Of a DNA stretch of 64,000 nucleotides, positions 55,335-64,000 are shown in pieces. The notes beneath the pieces are model-generated. The model was given only the letters and a program-made list of their open reading frames with translations. It had not been told where the DNA came from and searched no databases. The first letter of the stretch is position 1, and every line of letters begins with the position of its first letter. The stretch is from Balneolaceae bacterium (GTDB lineage: Bacteria; Bacteroidota; Rhodothermia; Balneolales; Balneolaceae). Location of the stretch: assembly GCA_006969905.1 (NCBI GenBank), contig CP030887.1:3336730-3400729 (forward strand). Reading direction: 5' to 3'. A program made the position numbers and the translations under genes.

Positions 55335-55683
55335 AGTTCTGATCCTGTTTTTTTATTTATGTTTGTAGATGATAGAGCGCCTTGTTCTTAAGGTGTTTTT
55401 ACCATCATTTGAGGTACCCCCTCTGCGCTTGAAAATCAATGTTAGCTAATTAAAGCCAGTTTTAGGGATTATGCAAGCGCTTTCATGAAATTTTTACTTA
55501 CGAAGTAAATAAATAATTAATCATTTGGAATAGTTTTTTTTACTATTACCTAATAAAATAATCAGGCATCAAACCAACATTACTGAATACTACGTTTCAT
55601 CTTCTTTAAAAACTGATTTTAGTTAGACAATAGAATTGGTCAAAGATTAGTTATTCAGTGCAATTGATAAAACCCATTTAAAT
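55335..55683. other. Divergent regulatory gap between the TonB receptor and SIMPL genes
   Basis: 349 bases without a gene. It contains the LacI-operator-like site at 55472-55485 and otherwise AT-rich sequence that must hold the promoters for both directions. I see no RNA gene or long repeat in it. Confidence 0.6.
55472..55485. promoter_or_regulatory. LacI-family operator-like palindrome
   Basis: TGCAAGCGCTTTCA fits the cre/LacI-type pattern TGnAAnCGnTnnCA and is centred on the palindrome AAGCGCTT. In several Gram-negative groups LacI-family repressors control TonB receptors for sugars through such sites. No lacI-type gene is nearby. Confidence 0.45.
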
Positions 55684-56376
55684 ATGCTTAAAAAATCTTT
55701 AATCCCTTTTGTGCTGCTTCTCATTGTATTCGGATGTAAAAGCAACGCACAGTTCATCCAGAATAACTCACCACAAATATCTGTAAATATGTCGGCCACG
55801 GAGTATCTCCCGGCTGACCAGATTGTTTTTACTATCAATATTAATGCAGAAGGTGACACACCCCAAAGTGCCTTTGATTTGCACAAGAAAAGAGAATCTA
55901 TACTAGCCGGGCTTTTGAAGAAATTTGATATTTCTGAAAAGAATATTCGATTTCAGCCCATTCGTATCCATAAGGCATATAATAACCAATCTAAAAACCG
56001 GTATTCGCAAACTAACCAGCAAGTGTCAGTTACATTTTCAGATTTCAAGATTTATGAGAAAATTCAACTTGTTCTTATTGAGAATGATTTTGACTCTTTT
56101 AACGGAAGCTTTACATCCTCTAAGGTAGAAGAAGGAAAAGAATTGGCACTTAAAGCTGCCATAGATGCTGCTAAACAGCGAGCAGCCCTTATCGCTTCTT
56201 CTTCAGGTGTAAATTTAGGCTCTATACACCAAATCAGCTATTCTGAATACCAAATCAGTTCCGGTTATCGTGAAGAAGCAATGATGGCCAAGGCAAGTAA
56301 TGACTCTATGATGGACTTTGAACAAACTGTAGGTGTGACTGCAAGTATCTCCATCAGCTTTAATATTGAAGACTAA
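55684..56376 (+). CDS. SIMPL (DUF541) domain lipoprotein
   Basis: 230 residues; lipobox VFGC gives lipidated Cys18. The SIMPL/DUF541 fold follows: ISVNMSATEYLPADQIVFTI, a central YSQTNQQVSVTFSDF strand pair, then KELALKAAIDAAKQRAALIAS, the family's alanine-rich helix. E. coli YggE is a member tied to oxidative stress; mechanism unknown. Its stop overlaps that of the convergent PIG-L gene by four bases. Confidence 0.85.
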   Translation: MLKKSLIPFVLLLIVFGCKSNAQFIQNNSPQISVNMSATEYLPADQIVFTININAEGDTPQSAFDLHKKRESILAGLLKKFDISEKNIRFQPIRIHKAYNNQSKNRYSQTNQQVSVTFSDFKIYEKIQLVLIENDFDSFNGSFTSSKVEEGKELALKAAIDAAKQRAALIASSSGVNLGSIHQISYSEYQISSGYREEAMMAKASNDSMMDFEQTVGVTASISISFNIED

Positions 56377-57257
56377 TCGGGTTGTGATTCGTTTACAGCC
56401 TTAAAGTAAGCCTTCGTTTTATCGAGGGCTTCTTCCCCGTTTGACTCAACATACCAATATTGTTCTATCATGTTACTGCCCATAAGCAATTGCATAGTCC
56501 CTTGTGATTTGTGTTCCGCAATCACCCAATTGGCAATAATGTTGTAAGTAAGCCTGTCATTAAAACCAAAGGTCTGATTCCGATCGAACTCAAAAGTAAC
56601 CCCTTCCATAACTTTTGTTTCAGGATAGCCTTCCATCATAGTGAAGTTGACTCCCGGGTCGTCAGCTCCCCTTCGTACAAAAGCTTGTAATGCGATGGGC
56701 CGGTCTTGTACCGATAAAGTTTGAATAGCTCTTAGCCCAAGTACTGCCGAAGCTTTGTGATGGCCATGAAAATCTTTAAAAGGCAGCATCAAAAACACGA
56801 AGTCGTATCTCTCTTTGGCCATAATATCTGCCAGTCTTTCAACAATCGGCTCTGTATCCCATTTTTCAAAAGTTTCTTCAACGTCAAGGGTATAATAAAA
56901 ATCCTGCTGGTCAAAAAAGTAGTAGTTCCGGATGCCAACAATATCCCCACCTGCCTTTAATTCCTTTTTTCTTATGCCTGGCAAATAAGCCCTGCCTATC
57001 TCTTCTTTGTCTAATTCTTTTCCATATATATAATTGCCTAATGTTGAATATTTATAGCCCCCTTCCCCATTTGTCATCAAAGCGAGATCAACTATCCCGT
57101 TTAAAAGCTTCGTTGTCTTCCAAACAGTAGCCGAAAACAGCGCATCGTCATCCGGGTGTGCAGTAACGAGCAATATCTTTGGCTGGTAATCAAGTAGTTC
57201 CTGCGCATGAAGTGGGCTAAAGGTAACGGCTAATAGAAGGAAAGTGATTACACGCAT
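56373..57257 (-). CDS. Secreted PIG-L family deacetylase
   Basis: 294 residues; signal peptide ends near LHAQ (residue 19). Zinc-dependent LmbE/PIG-L deacetylase fold: AHPDDD at residues 33-38 (zinc His and catalytic Asp), the second zinc site HGHHKASAVL, and NGEGGYKYS in between. The substrate is probably an N-acetylglucosamine-type sugar conjugate outside the cytoplasm. It follows the tesA-like gene by three bases and is likely cotranscribed. Confidence 0.87.
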   Translation of the reverse strand: MRVITFLLLAVTFSPLHAQELLDYQPKILLVTAHPDDDALFSATVWKTTKLLNGIVDLALMTNGEGGYKYSTLGNYIYGKELDKEEIGRAYLPGIRKKELKAGGDIVGIRNYYFFDQQDFYYTLDVEETFEKWDTEPIVERLADIMAKERYDFVFLMLPFKDFHGHHKASAVLGLRAIQTLSVQDRPIALQAFVRRGADDPGVNFTMMEGYPETKVMEGVTFEFDRNQTFGFNDRLTYNIIANWVIAEHKSQGTMQLLMGSNMIEQYWYVESNGEEALDKTKAYFKAVNESQPD

Positions 57258-57260
57258 CTT

Positions 57261-57872
57261 TTATCTAATAATAGGATAAAGGGTTTCCCATACTGTTTCG
57301 GCAACCAGTTTATGGCCTTCAGCCGTGGGATGGATTCCATCAGGGAGATTTAATTCCGGCCTTCCTCCCACTTTTTCGAGTATGAATGGGATAAGCGGTA
57401 GATTATTTTCTTTTGCTAAATCGGGATAGATATTGGCAAACTCTTTGGTATAGTCTGTTCCCAGGTTTGGTGGCACCTGCATTCCGGCTAAAATAATCTC
57501 CATGTCGGGATTTTTTTTCAGCGCTTTATCGATAATCTGCTGGAGGTTTTGTTTTGTAGAGGTCAGATCGATTCCTCTCAGCCCATCATTACCTCCAAGC
57601 TCCAAGATCATAATATCTACAGGTCTTTGTAAAACCCAGTCAATACGCCGAAGCCCTCCGGCTGATGTTTCTCCACTCAAACCTCCGTTTATGACATTGT
57701 ATGCCATTCCCAGCGAATCTATACGTTCTTGTATAAGTGCAGGAAAAGCTTGTTGAGGATCAATGCCATACCCTGCTGTAATGCTATCCCCAAAAATAAG
57801 TATTGTCTTTTTATTCTGGGCTGTAACAGAAGTAACTATCATCAAAAACCAAAAAAGTAAAAAGTATCTCAT
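57261..57872 (-). CDS. tesA: Periplasmic GDSL esterase/lysophospholipase (TesA-like)
   Basis: 203 residues with a signal peptide (to about TAQ19). SGNH hydrolase blocks: FGDSITAGYG with nucleophile Ser30, GGLSGETSAGG (Gly), LELGGNDGLRG (Asn) and Asp178/His181 in DGIHPTAEGH. E. coli TesA is a periplasmic thioesterase/protease-I. The divergent ABC transporter next door repeats the tesA-ybbA-ybbP arrangement of E. coli, which supports the name. Confidence 0.88.
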   Translation of the reverse strand: MRYFLLFWFLMIVTSVTAQNKKTILIFGDSITAGYGIDPQQAFPALIQERIDSLGMAYNVINGGLSGETSAGGLRRIDWVLQRPVDIMILELGGNDGLRGIDLTSTKQNLQQIIDKALKKNPDMEIILAGMQVPPNLGTDYTKEFANIYPDLAKENNLPLIPFILEKVGGRPELNLPDGIHPTAEGHKLVAETVWETLYPIIR

Positions 57873-58042
57873 ATCAAAAATTTTAGCTATAAACAGCTGA
57901 ACGTATAAAAGGATTCCCTATGTATTCACTCTCAAAACAAAACGAATAAATAAACGTAGGGCGGTTTGCTTTGTTACGGAATGATTCCATGTACTCCAAA
58001 GGTTTACAAAGCAATCTTTTTATTTAATAAAATCTATTTTTA

Positions 58043-58756
58043 GTGAGTAATATTCTTCAGGTAAATAATTTAACCCGTCAATTTAAAAGCGGCAGCAAAG
58101 ACCTAACCGTTGTAGATCATATAAGTTTCTCTATTCAAGAAGGTACCAGTTGCGCAATTGTTGGCCCCTCAGGAAGCGGTAAAACAACGCTACTTGGCCT
58201 GTGCGCCGGGCTTGACCGCCCTACCTCCGGCAATGTAGTATTAAATGGAATTGACATTGCTCCTTTAAGTGAAGATGAACGGGCTACCGTCCGTAATGAG
58301 CATGTAGGTTTTGTGTTCCAGTCTTTTCAGTTGGTTCCTACCCTTACTGCCATTGAAAATGTAATGGTTCCACTTGAACTAAGAGGGCAGGCAACCAAAG
58401 AGGTACGAAAGCGAGCATTGAGTTTACTTGAGGAAGTTGGGCTTGGGGATCGTCACCACCACTATCCTACTCAGCTATCAGGTGGTGAGCAACAGCGTGT
58501 TGCTATCGCAAGAGCCTTTATTAACGAACCTAAAATTCTTTTTGCGGATGAACCTACAGGTAACCTGGATACAGAAACCGGAACCCATATTGAAAGCCTG
58601 ATCTTTAACCTAAACCAGCAGGAAGGAACTACCCTTGTTTTGGTTACTCACGATTTGGAGCTGGCTTCGAGATGCGAGCGGATTATCCGTCTCAAAAATG
58701 GTAAAGTCGATTCGGACACAAAAACTTCTGAAGAAATAAAAGAGACGGTAGCCTGA
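58043..58756 (+). CDS. ybbA: ABC transporter ATP-binding protein (LolD/YbbA-like)
   Basis: 237 residues from a GTG start. Walker A GPSGSGKT at residues 41-48, Q-loop [13 protein letters not shown], signature [15 protein letters not shown], Walker [13 protein letters not shown] and switch His in VTHD. It belongs to the LolD/MacB/FtsE-like group that powers periplasmic or lipoprotein-handling machines rather than solute import. Coupled to the permease gene: TGA and ATG share one base at 58756. Confidence 0.92.
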   Translation: MSNILQVNNLTRQFKSGSKDLTVVDHISFSIQEGTSCAIVGPSGSGKTTLLGLCAGLDRPTSGNVVLNGIDIAPLSEDERATVRNEHVGFVFQSFQLVPTLTAIENVMVPLELRGQATKEVRKRALSLLEEVGLGDRHHHYPTQLSGGEQQRVAIARAFINEPKILFADEPTGNLDTETGTHIESLIFNLNQQEGTTLVLVTHDLELASRCERIIRLKNGKVDSDTKTSEEIKETVA

Positions 58757-61290
58757 TGAATCTATTATGGATTACAAAAATGGCCTGGCGCGATTCACGC
58801 TCCAACCGGAAGAAGCTCTTCCTGTATATGGCAGCGATTATAGTTGGGGTAGCAGCCCAGGTTGCTATTACATCATTCAAAGAAAACCTGAATACCAGTA
58901 TAAATGAACAGGCAAAAGAACTGTTAGGTGCCGATCTTGAAGTAGAAAGAAACTCCCCTATTCAACCTGAAGTAATAGCCTATTTGGATTCGGTAAGTGA
59001 AGACCGCTCAACTGCCCTGGCGTTTACCTCTATGGCTTTGTTCCCTGAAAACGGAGCAACCCGGCTTTCTCAAATCACTGCTTTAGAGGGTGATTTCCCG
59101 TATTACGGAACACTCAAAACCACCCCTCCCGAAGCTGCTACTACTTTTCAGTCACGAAATGGGGCTTTAGTAGATGCCCCCATTATGATGCAATTCGGTT
59201 TAGAGCCCGGAGATTCTGTAAAAATCGGGTTCGTTACTTATGAAATTGTGGGTGCTTTAGAGGATGTACCCGGCCAACCAGTAGCTGCATCTTTTATTGG
59301 CCCAAGGGTTTTCATTCCTAAGAATAACGTAGAAGCAACCGGGCTTTTGCAGCGTGGCAGCCGTTTAGAGCACAAAGCATATTTTAAATATCTCGATGAA
59401 ATTGAACCGGAAGTAGTCAGGGAAAAGCTGGATGCAATGAATGATACTACCGACTTCCGTTTTGATGATGTTGCTGAACGACAGGAAGAAGTAGGCCAGG
59501 CAATATCGTACCTCTCTAACTTCCTGAACCTGATCGGCTTCATAGCTTTGTTGCTTGGAGGCATTGGTATAGCCAGTTCTATATTTGTTTACATAAGGCA
59601 AAAAGTTAATACAGTGGCTGTACTGCGTTGTGTTGGCACGTCTTCAAACCAGGCAATGGGTATTTATTTAATTCAGGCAGGTTTTATGGGGTTAATCGGC
59701 TCTGTTATTGGTGCAGCAATCGGGGTATTTGTTCAATTGTATTTACCGGTTCTTGTAGCAGATTTTATTCCGGTGGATATAGATTTGTATATCTCATGGA
59801 CTTCGGTATTGATTGGGATCGTAACAGGAGTATTGATTTCGATCGTGTTTGCACTATTCCCTCTTTTATCAGTCCGTAAAATTTCCCCTTTGTTTGCTTT
59901 ACGAAGTATTGAAGTTGGGCTTTCAAAGCTATTAGGTATAGGTACAAAAATAGCACTTTATATAGTCATCAGCTTAGCTATTGTAGGCTATGCCTGGATT
60001 ATGCTCCGGGACCTTGGCGCGGCAGTATTCTTTACCTTAGGCCTGGCTTTTTGTCTTGCGCTGCTATCAGGCTTTGCAGTCCTTATTATGAAAGGGGCAA
60101 GAAAGTTTATGCCGGCGGGCTGGGCTTATGAATGGCGTCAGGGTTTATCTAATCTCTACCGCCCAAATAACCAGACATCTACTCTTCTGCTTACTTTTGG
60201 CTTAGGTGTCACCCTGATCAGTTCTTTGTATTTAACCCAGGATATGCTTTTGGGAACCATAAATTTTGGAGATGAACAGGACTTGCCAAACCTGGCAATG
60301 TATGATATCCAGTTTGACCAAAATGAAGGTGTAAATCGCATCATTGAAGAAAATGGCTTAGAAGTAATTCAAAATGTACCCATTGTTACTATGCGCCTTC
60401 AGGCGATAAATGGAACCGAAACGCAAGTTATATTGGCCGATACTAACAGAACTGCACGACGATGGACGTTAAATCGCGAGTATCGCTCCACCTACAGGGA
60501 TAGCCTGGTTTCTACTGAAACTCTTGAAGAAGGAGAGTTCATATCCTCAGTATCGGATCTTAATAAACCTGTACCGGTTTCTGTCGAAATTGGATTGATG
60601 GAAGATTTAGACATCCAGTTGGGTGATACCTTGGTTTGGGATGTCCAGGGCATACCCATTTCCAGTTATGTTGCCAGTACACGTACTGTTCAATGGGATA
60701 CCCCTCAACCAAACTTTTTCGTGGTATTCCCAACCGGTGTGCTGGAACCAGCTCCACAGTTTTTTGCCACTACGGTAAATACTCCAAGCAGAGAGCTATC
60801 CATGTCATTACAGCAACAGATTGTACAAACATATCCCAATGTATCCGCCATAGATGTAGGACAAATTCTGGATACCGTACGTGCTTTCATTGATAAAGTA
60901 ACTTTTGTAATTCAGTTTATTGGCTTGTTTAGCATCATAACAGGTTTAATTGTCTTAGCCGGTTCTGCGGCAACCAGCCGGTTCCAGCGCATTCGGGAAG
61001 GAGTTTTACTTCGGACACTTGGAGCAAAGCAAAACCAGGTAGTTAAAATCCAGATTATTGAATATGTATTCCTTGGTGTACTCGCATCATTTATCGGCCT
61101 GTTTTTATCGGTAGGTGCCAGCTATCTTCTTGGCTATTTTTATTTTGATATTGATTTCACACCGAGTTTTGCGATTCTCGCCACAGAAGTTGTGCTTCTT
61201 ATTGCTTTGGTCCTTATCATCGGGTTATTGAATACAAGAGGTATGCATGATCGCCCCCCACTGGAAGTTTTGAGAACTGAGTCTACCTGA
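58756..61290 (+). CDS. ybbP: ABC transporter permease, FtsX/MacB type (YbbP-like)
   Basis: 844 residues with two FtsX-like membrane modules (about 250-390 and 700-840), extra central spans near 390-450 and a large periplasmic domain between them, about ten spans in all. This is the YbbP layout, in which the transporter acts as a mechanical lever on periplasmic partners instead of moving a solute across the membrane. WRDSRSNRKKLFLYMAAI at the start and RIREGVLLRTLGAKQNQ before the last module are typical. It forms a two-gene operon with the ATPase and is divergent from tesA. Confidence 0.88.
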   Translation: MNLLWITKMAWRDSRSNRKKLFLYMAAIIVGVAAQVAITSFKENLNTSINEQAKELLGADLEVERNSPIQPEVIAYLDSVSEDRSTALAFTSMALFPENGATRLSQITALEGDFPYYGTLKTTPPEAATTFQSRNGALVDAPIMMQFGLEPGDSVKIGFVTYEIVGALEDVPGQPVAASFIGPRVFIPKNNVEATGLLQRGSRLEHKAYFKYLDEIEPEVVREKLDAMNDTTDFRFDDVAERQEEVGQAISYLSNFLNLIGFIALLLGGIGIASSIFVYIRQKVNTVAVLRCVGTSSNQAMGIYLIQAGFMGLIGSVIGAAIGVFVQLYLPVLVADFIPVDIDLYISWTSVLIGIVTGVLISIVFALFPLLSVRKISPLFALRSIEVGLSKLLGIGTKIALYIVISLAIVGYAWIMLRDLGAAVFFTLGLAFCLALLSGFAVLIMKGARKFMPAGWAYEWRQGLSNLYRPNNQTSTLLLTFGLGVTLISSLYLTQDMLLGTINFGDEQDLPNLAMYDIQFDQNEGVNRIIEENGLEVIQNVPIVTMRLQAINGTETQVILADTNRTARRWTLNREYRSTYRDSLVSTETLEEGEFISSVSDLNKPVPVSVEIGLMEDLDIQLGDTLVWDVQGIPISSYVASTRTVQWDTPQPNFFVVFPTGVLEPAPQFFATTVNTPSRELSMSLQQQIVQTYPNVSAIDVGQILDTVRAFIDKVTFVIQFIGLFSIITGLIVLAGSAATSRFQRIREGVLLRTLGAKQNQVVKIQIIEYVFLGVLASFIGLFLSVGASYLLGYFYFDIDFTPSFAILATEVVLLIALVLIIGLLNTRGMHDRPPLEVLRTEST

Positions 61291-61394
61291 TAAACACTTT
61301 GTTTTCAAATACATCACATTCTGTTAATAATCGGAACTAATATTAAGTCAAAAAGTTTAACTCTAAACATTTTAATTAAAATATATAATTAACT

Positions 61395-62069
61395 ATGAGA
61401 CACTACACCTATAAACTGACAATTTTAACTATCGTTTTAATGCTCCCGCTTTTAGGGTGTGAAAGTATAAGTAAAACTGCTAAGGGAACTGCAATTGGGG
61501 CAAGTGCCGGTGCACTGGCAGGTGCTATTATAGGTAAAGCCACCGGAAATACAGCTACCGGAGCAATTGTAGGGGCTGCGGTTGGTGGCGCTACGGGTGC
61601 GGCTATTGGTAATTATATGGACAGGCAAGCCCGTGAAATTGAAGAAGACCTGGAAGGCGCTGAAGTAGAAAGGGTTGGCGAAGGAATAAAGATAACTTTT
61701 GATTCGGGAATCCTTTTTGACGTTAACTCTTATCAACTAAAAGATGCTTCAAAAGAAGAAATAGCAAAGCTTTCTGAAATTCTTAAGAAATATGAGGACA
61801 CAAACATAATGTTTGCCGGGCATACTGATAACACAGGAAGTGAAGAATACAACCAGGAGCTTTCAGAAAAACGAGCAAAATCTGTGGCAGAGTATGCTGC
61901 TTTTACAGGTGTAGCTGCTGAGCGGATGACCATTACCGGGTATGGAGAAGAAGACCCGATAGCGGATAATACTACCACAGAAGGGCGGGCCCAGAACCGA
62001 AGAGTTGAAGTAGCAATTTGGGCTAATGAAAAGCTTAAAGAAGCAGCCGAAAAAGGTGAAATCGAATAA
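61395..62069 (+). CDS. OmpA-family lipoprotein with glycine-zipper segment (YiaD-like)
   Basis: 224 residues. Lipobox PLLGC gives lipidated Cys22; residues about 35-75 are a glycine-zipper (GASAGALAGAIIGKATGNTA, GAAVGGATGAAIGNYMD). From about residue 105 the OmpA peptidoglycan-binding domain has GHTDNTGSEEYNQELSEKRA with the key Asp and Arg, and RAQNRRVEVAIW. Likely anchors the outer membrane to peptidoglycan. A terminator follows. Confidence 0.93.
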   Translation: MRHYTYKLTILTIVLMLPLLGCESISKTAKGTAIGASAGALAGAIIGKATGNTATGAIVGAAVGGATGAAIGNYMDRQAREIEEDLEGAEVERVGEGIKITFDSGILFDVNSYQLKDASKEEIAKLSEILKKYEDTNIMFAGHTDNTGSEEYNQELSEKRAKSVAEYAAFTGVAAERMTITGYGEEDPIADNTTTEGRAQNRRVEVAIWANEKLKEAAEKGEIE

Positions 62070-62090
62070 AATTTTCTTTGCTAAACTATT

Positions 62091-62120
62091 AATCCCTGCG
62101 CATGTTTTTGTACAGGGATT
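62091..62120 (+). terminator. Intrinsic terminator after the OmpA-type gene
   Basis: AATCCCTG at 62091-62098 pairs with CAGGGATT at 62113-62120, followed by TTTTG. Confidence 0.75.
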
Positions 62121-62153
62121 TTTTGTTTCTTATGGCAACTAAAAAAGCCTTTC

Positions 62154-63239
62154 ATGAACCTGAGAAAAAAACTTTCCCCAACTAGTATCGGAAACAGTTT
62201 CAAAAAGAAAGCAATAGGTAGTGCACCAGGTACACTAGTACATGTAGGTATACAAAAACTGGAAGAAGCTACCATTGAGATTCATGATTACAGTAATGAA
62301 CACTTAACTATCCAAAAAACTACTTCTGTAGCAGAGTGTGAACCTTTTGTGGATACCTCTAATCCTACATGAATTCAGGTAAAAGGACTTCATGATATAC
62401 CCCTGCTAAAAGAACTTTGGGATAAATTTGGGTTTCATTTGTTGATCCAGGAGGATATCCTTAACACAGATCAACGCCCTAAAATTGAAGATTATGGTTC
62501 CCAGATCTTTATAGTTTTAAAGATGTTCTATTTCGAAAATGGCCTGTTACAGCAAGAGCAGGTAAGTATTGTGTTTACAGAAAAGTTTATTTTCTCCTTT
62601 CAGGAATCAGACCGGCAAATATTTTCACCCATAAAAGACCGGTTGCAGGTTCTGAATACAAGAATGAGAAAAGGCGGGCCTGATTATATGGCTTACGCCT
62701 TATTCGATATTATCATTGACTACTATTTCGATATAGTAGAGAAATTAAATGATGAGCTTGAAGAAATTGAAGAAGAACTTTGGAAAGAAAACGTACAAAC
62801 CTCTCTGCCAAGAATCCACAGAGTCAAAAGGCGGCTTACCAGGTTTAGAAAACTCGTCTGGCCTCTAAGGGATAATATAAATTCTTTACTCAGAGATGAT
62901 TCCATTTTAATTCAGGATGAAACAAAGCTTTTTTTGAGAGATGTTTACGATCACCTCTTCCAGGTTATTGACAATATTGATGCGCAGAGGGAAATGGTTT
63001 CAAGCCTGCATGATATGCATATGACAACCCTCAGCAATAAGATGAATGAGGTAATGAAAGTACTTACCATCATTGCCACCATATTTATACCCTTAACATT
63101 TATCGCCGGTATCTACGGAATGAATTTTGAGTATATGCCCGAGCTGCAATGGAAATGGAGTTACCCGGTTGCATGGCTGGTAATGATTTGTGCCACAATT
63201 GGAATGGTTATCTTTTTCCGCAAAAAGAAATGGCTTTAA
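62154..63239 (+). pseudogene. corA: corA magnesium/cobalt channel gene interrupted by an in-frame TGA
   Basis: The frame from ATG 62154 encodes a normal CorA N-terminus (IGSAPGTLVHVG, then IEIHDYSNEHLTI, SVAECEPF) up to residue 72. It meets TGA at 62370-62372 and then continues in the same frame with IQVKGLHDIPLLKELWDKFG, EDILNTDQRPKIEDYG and the full C-terminal part, including the pore motif YGMNFEYMPEL and the last span. The stop falls exactly where the family has Trp in the T-W-I-x-V strand, so TGG to TGA is the simplest reading. TGA is a normal stop elsewhere in the window and TGG codes Trp in this same gene. A TTG at 62439 could restart a 266-residue fragment lacking most of the cytoplasmic domain. 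Sequencing error or readthrough are the alternatives. Confidence 0.85.
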
Positions 63240-63244
63240 AATAG

Positions 63245-63270
63245 AAAGAGCCTCTTTCACAAGGCTTTTT
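63245..63270. terminator. Terminator between corA and the FadL-type gene
   Basis: AAAGAGCCT at 63245-63253 pairs with AGGCTTTTT at 63262-63270 (one G-U pair), with T run to the right; the two genes converge here. Confidence 0.65.
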
Positions 63271-63312
63271 CTAAACTAACTACGGAGGTATTTGGGTATT
63301 TATCCTCTACAA

Positions 63313-64000
63313 TCAAAAAAACACTTTTAAACCTGCCACCACATTTAAACTCTCTATTGTTTTATCAACCACAGAATTCGTTTCAAGGTTTGTTGCAGGA
63401 TCAGTATAAGTGTACAGAACAGAACGGTCATCCCATTTTGAATATTGTGCGGTTACATCCAGCATCATATTCTCCATTATAAATAACCCAAACCCTCCGC
63501 TGATGACATTCCTGTCTTGTTCAAAAATCTTTGTAACAGAAGGGAAATAAGCATATCCACCTGTAAGTTTGAATCTATCATTTACTTTGAAAGCTATTCC
63601 TCCTTTCAAATTCATCACTGAATTGTAATCGTTCTGTATAGAAGAATTAATCAGTGTTTCATTATCTCTTAGATTCCCCTCTTCCACCGGATCCAGGTTG
63701 TTTGATCTTGTCAGGTCTATTTTTATGTCACTATAATCTATCATTTCAATTGAACCTGTAAAGCTTAGTGGGCCAATATCACTTAACGATACACCCAGGT
63801 TAATTTGGCCTGGCCTGGTGATACTGTAATCAAATTCAGTATCTAGCCTTTCTGTATTGGTAGTGCTTTCATCATCAAATTCGGTACTCATATATGCTGA
63901 ATAGTTTTCGCTTACATGCAACTGGCTCGGGAAAACAACTCCTGCTCCAATCTGAATATTTTTAGATATCGAATAAACAAATCCACCGCGTACACTCAGT
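63313..64000 (-). CDS. FadL/OmpP1-like outer-membrane transport protein, C-terminal part
   Basis: The frame is open from its stop at 63313 to the window edge; at least 229 residues are present, beginning (at the edge) LSVRGGFVYSISKNIQIGAG. Alternating hydrophobic beta strands (LGVSLSDIGPLSFTGSIEMI, then GGIAFKVNDRFKLTGGYAYF) and the final aromatic residue (LKVFF) mark an outer-membrane barrel. The strand pattern and family style fit FadL/OmpP1/TodX, which carries hydrophobic compounds inward, but the diagnostic N-terminal plug is beyond the edge, so the family call is tentative. The real start lies outside; a TTG at 63921 is internal. Confidence 0.6.
   Translation of the reverse strand, partial: LSVRGGFVYSISKNIQIGAGVVFPSQLHVSENYSAYMSTEFDDESTTNTERLDTEFDYSITRPGQINLGVSLSDIGPLSFTGSIEMIDYSDIKIDLTRSNNLDPVEEGNLRDNETLINSSIQNDYNSVMNLKGGIAFKVNDRFKLTGGYAYFPSVTKIFEQDRNVISGGFGLFIMENMMLDVTAQYSKWDDRSVLYTYTDPATNLETNSVVDKTIESLNVVAGLKVFF

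Noticed and set aside
62154-63239. Reassignment of TGA to tryptophan in this organism
   Set aside because: TGA ends several well-defined genes in the window and TGG is the tryptophan codon in the same corA frame.
62439-63239. Intact short CorA starting at TTG 62439
   Set aside because: The in-frame sequence before it is plainly CorA, and the fragment would lack most of the cytoplasmic domain; restart is possible but not a normal gene.

Overview
The window reads as ordinary chromosome of an AT-rich, Gram-negative bacterium of the Bacteroidota/Balneolota group. My best guess is a Balneolaceae-like marine organism. The reasons are three secreted proteins with the YPNPFNP-type C-terminal sorting domain of type IX secretion, many lipoproteins and OmpA/TonB/FadL-type outer-membrane proteins, a DUF3098 protein, a four-helix-bundle (S23) gene, and frequent GTG/TTG starts. 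I see no prophage, CRISPR array, tRNA or rRNA.

Layout. 1-139: start of a leftward class II (B12-dependent) ribonucleotide reductase gene, cut by the window edge. 140-877: a long gene-free, very AT-rich region with a phased array of DnaA boxes, a candidate replication origin. 878-10796: a lipoprotein, a DUF3047 protein, a complete RND efflux operon (one adaptor, two different permeases) and an acyl-ACP thioesterase, all rightward. 10793-16909 (leftward): aldo/keto reductase, a 933-residue secreted protein, a dicarboxylate symporter, DUF92 and DUF3098 proteins. 17003-22933 (rightward): Maf, a TPR protein, a secreted protein of unknown role, MazG, citrate synthase. 22945-28179: a REC-PAS-histidine kinase and leuS. 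28378-37991: an unknown secreted/lipoprotein pair, LuxC- and LuxE-like genes, a beta-propeller protein, purD, tpiA, a thioredoxin-fold lipoprotein lacking its cysteines, and gatB. 38115-45765: two paralogous sorting-domain proteins, both putrescine-forming enzymes (agmatine deiminase and N-carbamoylputrescine amidase) around a rhodanese lipoprotein, and pckA. 45822-50501: prfA, an S23-type element with inverted repeats, purK-purE, an RRM protein, DoxX, YbjQ. 50544-55334: dnaJ, grpE, a TonB-dependent receptor. 55684-64000: SIMPL protein, PIG-L deacetylase, a tesA/ybbA/ybbP-like cluster, an OmpA lipoprotein, a corA gene broken by an in-frame TGA, and the end of a FadL-type porin.

How the genes fit together. 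Housekeeping dominates: nucleotide synthesis and clean-up (nrdJ, purD, purK, purE, mazG, maf), translation (leuS, gatB, prfA), folding (grpE, dnaJ), central carbon flow (gltA, pckA, tpiA) and envelope work (RND pump, Lol/YbbAP-type transporter, OmpA, TonB receptor). gltA, pckA and the TonB receptor each have an AAGCGCTT palindrome upstream; one copy closely resembles a LacI-family operator.

I found no convincing new multi-gene defence or biosynthetic system. The points most worth a second look are the candidate oriC, the nonsense-interrupted corA, the inverted-repeat element before purK, the long perfect palindrome before mazG, and the shared AAGCGCTT motif.
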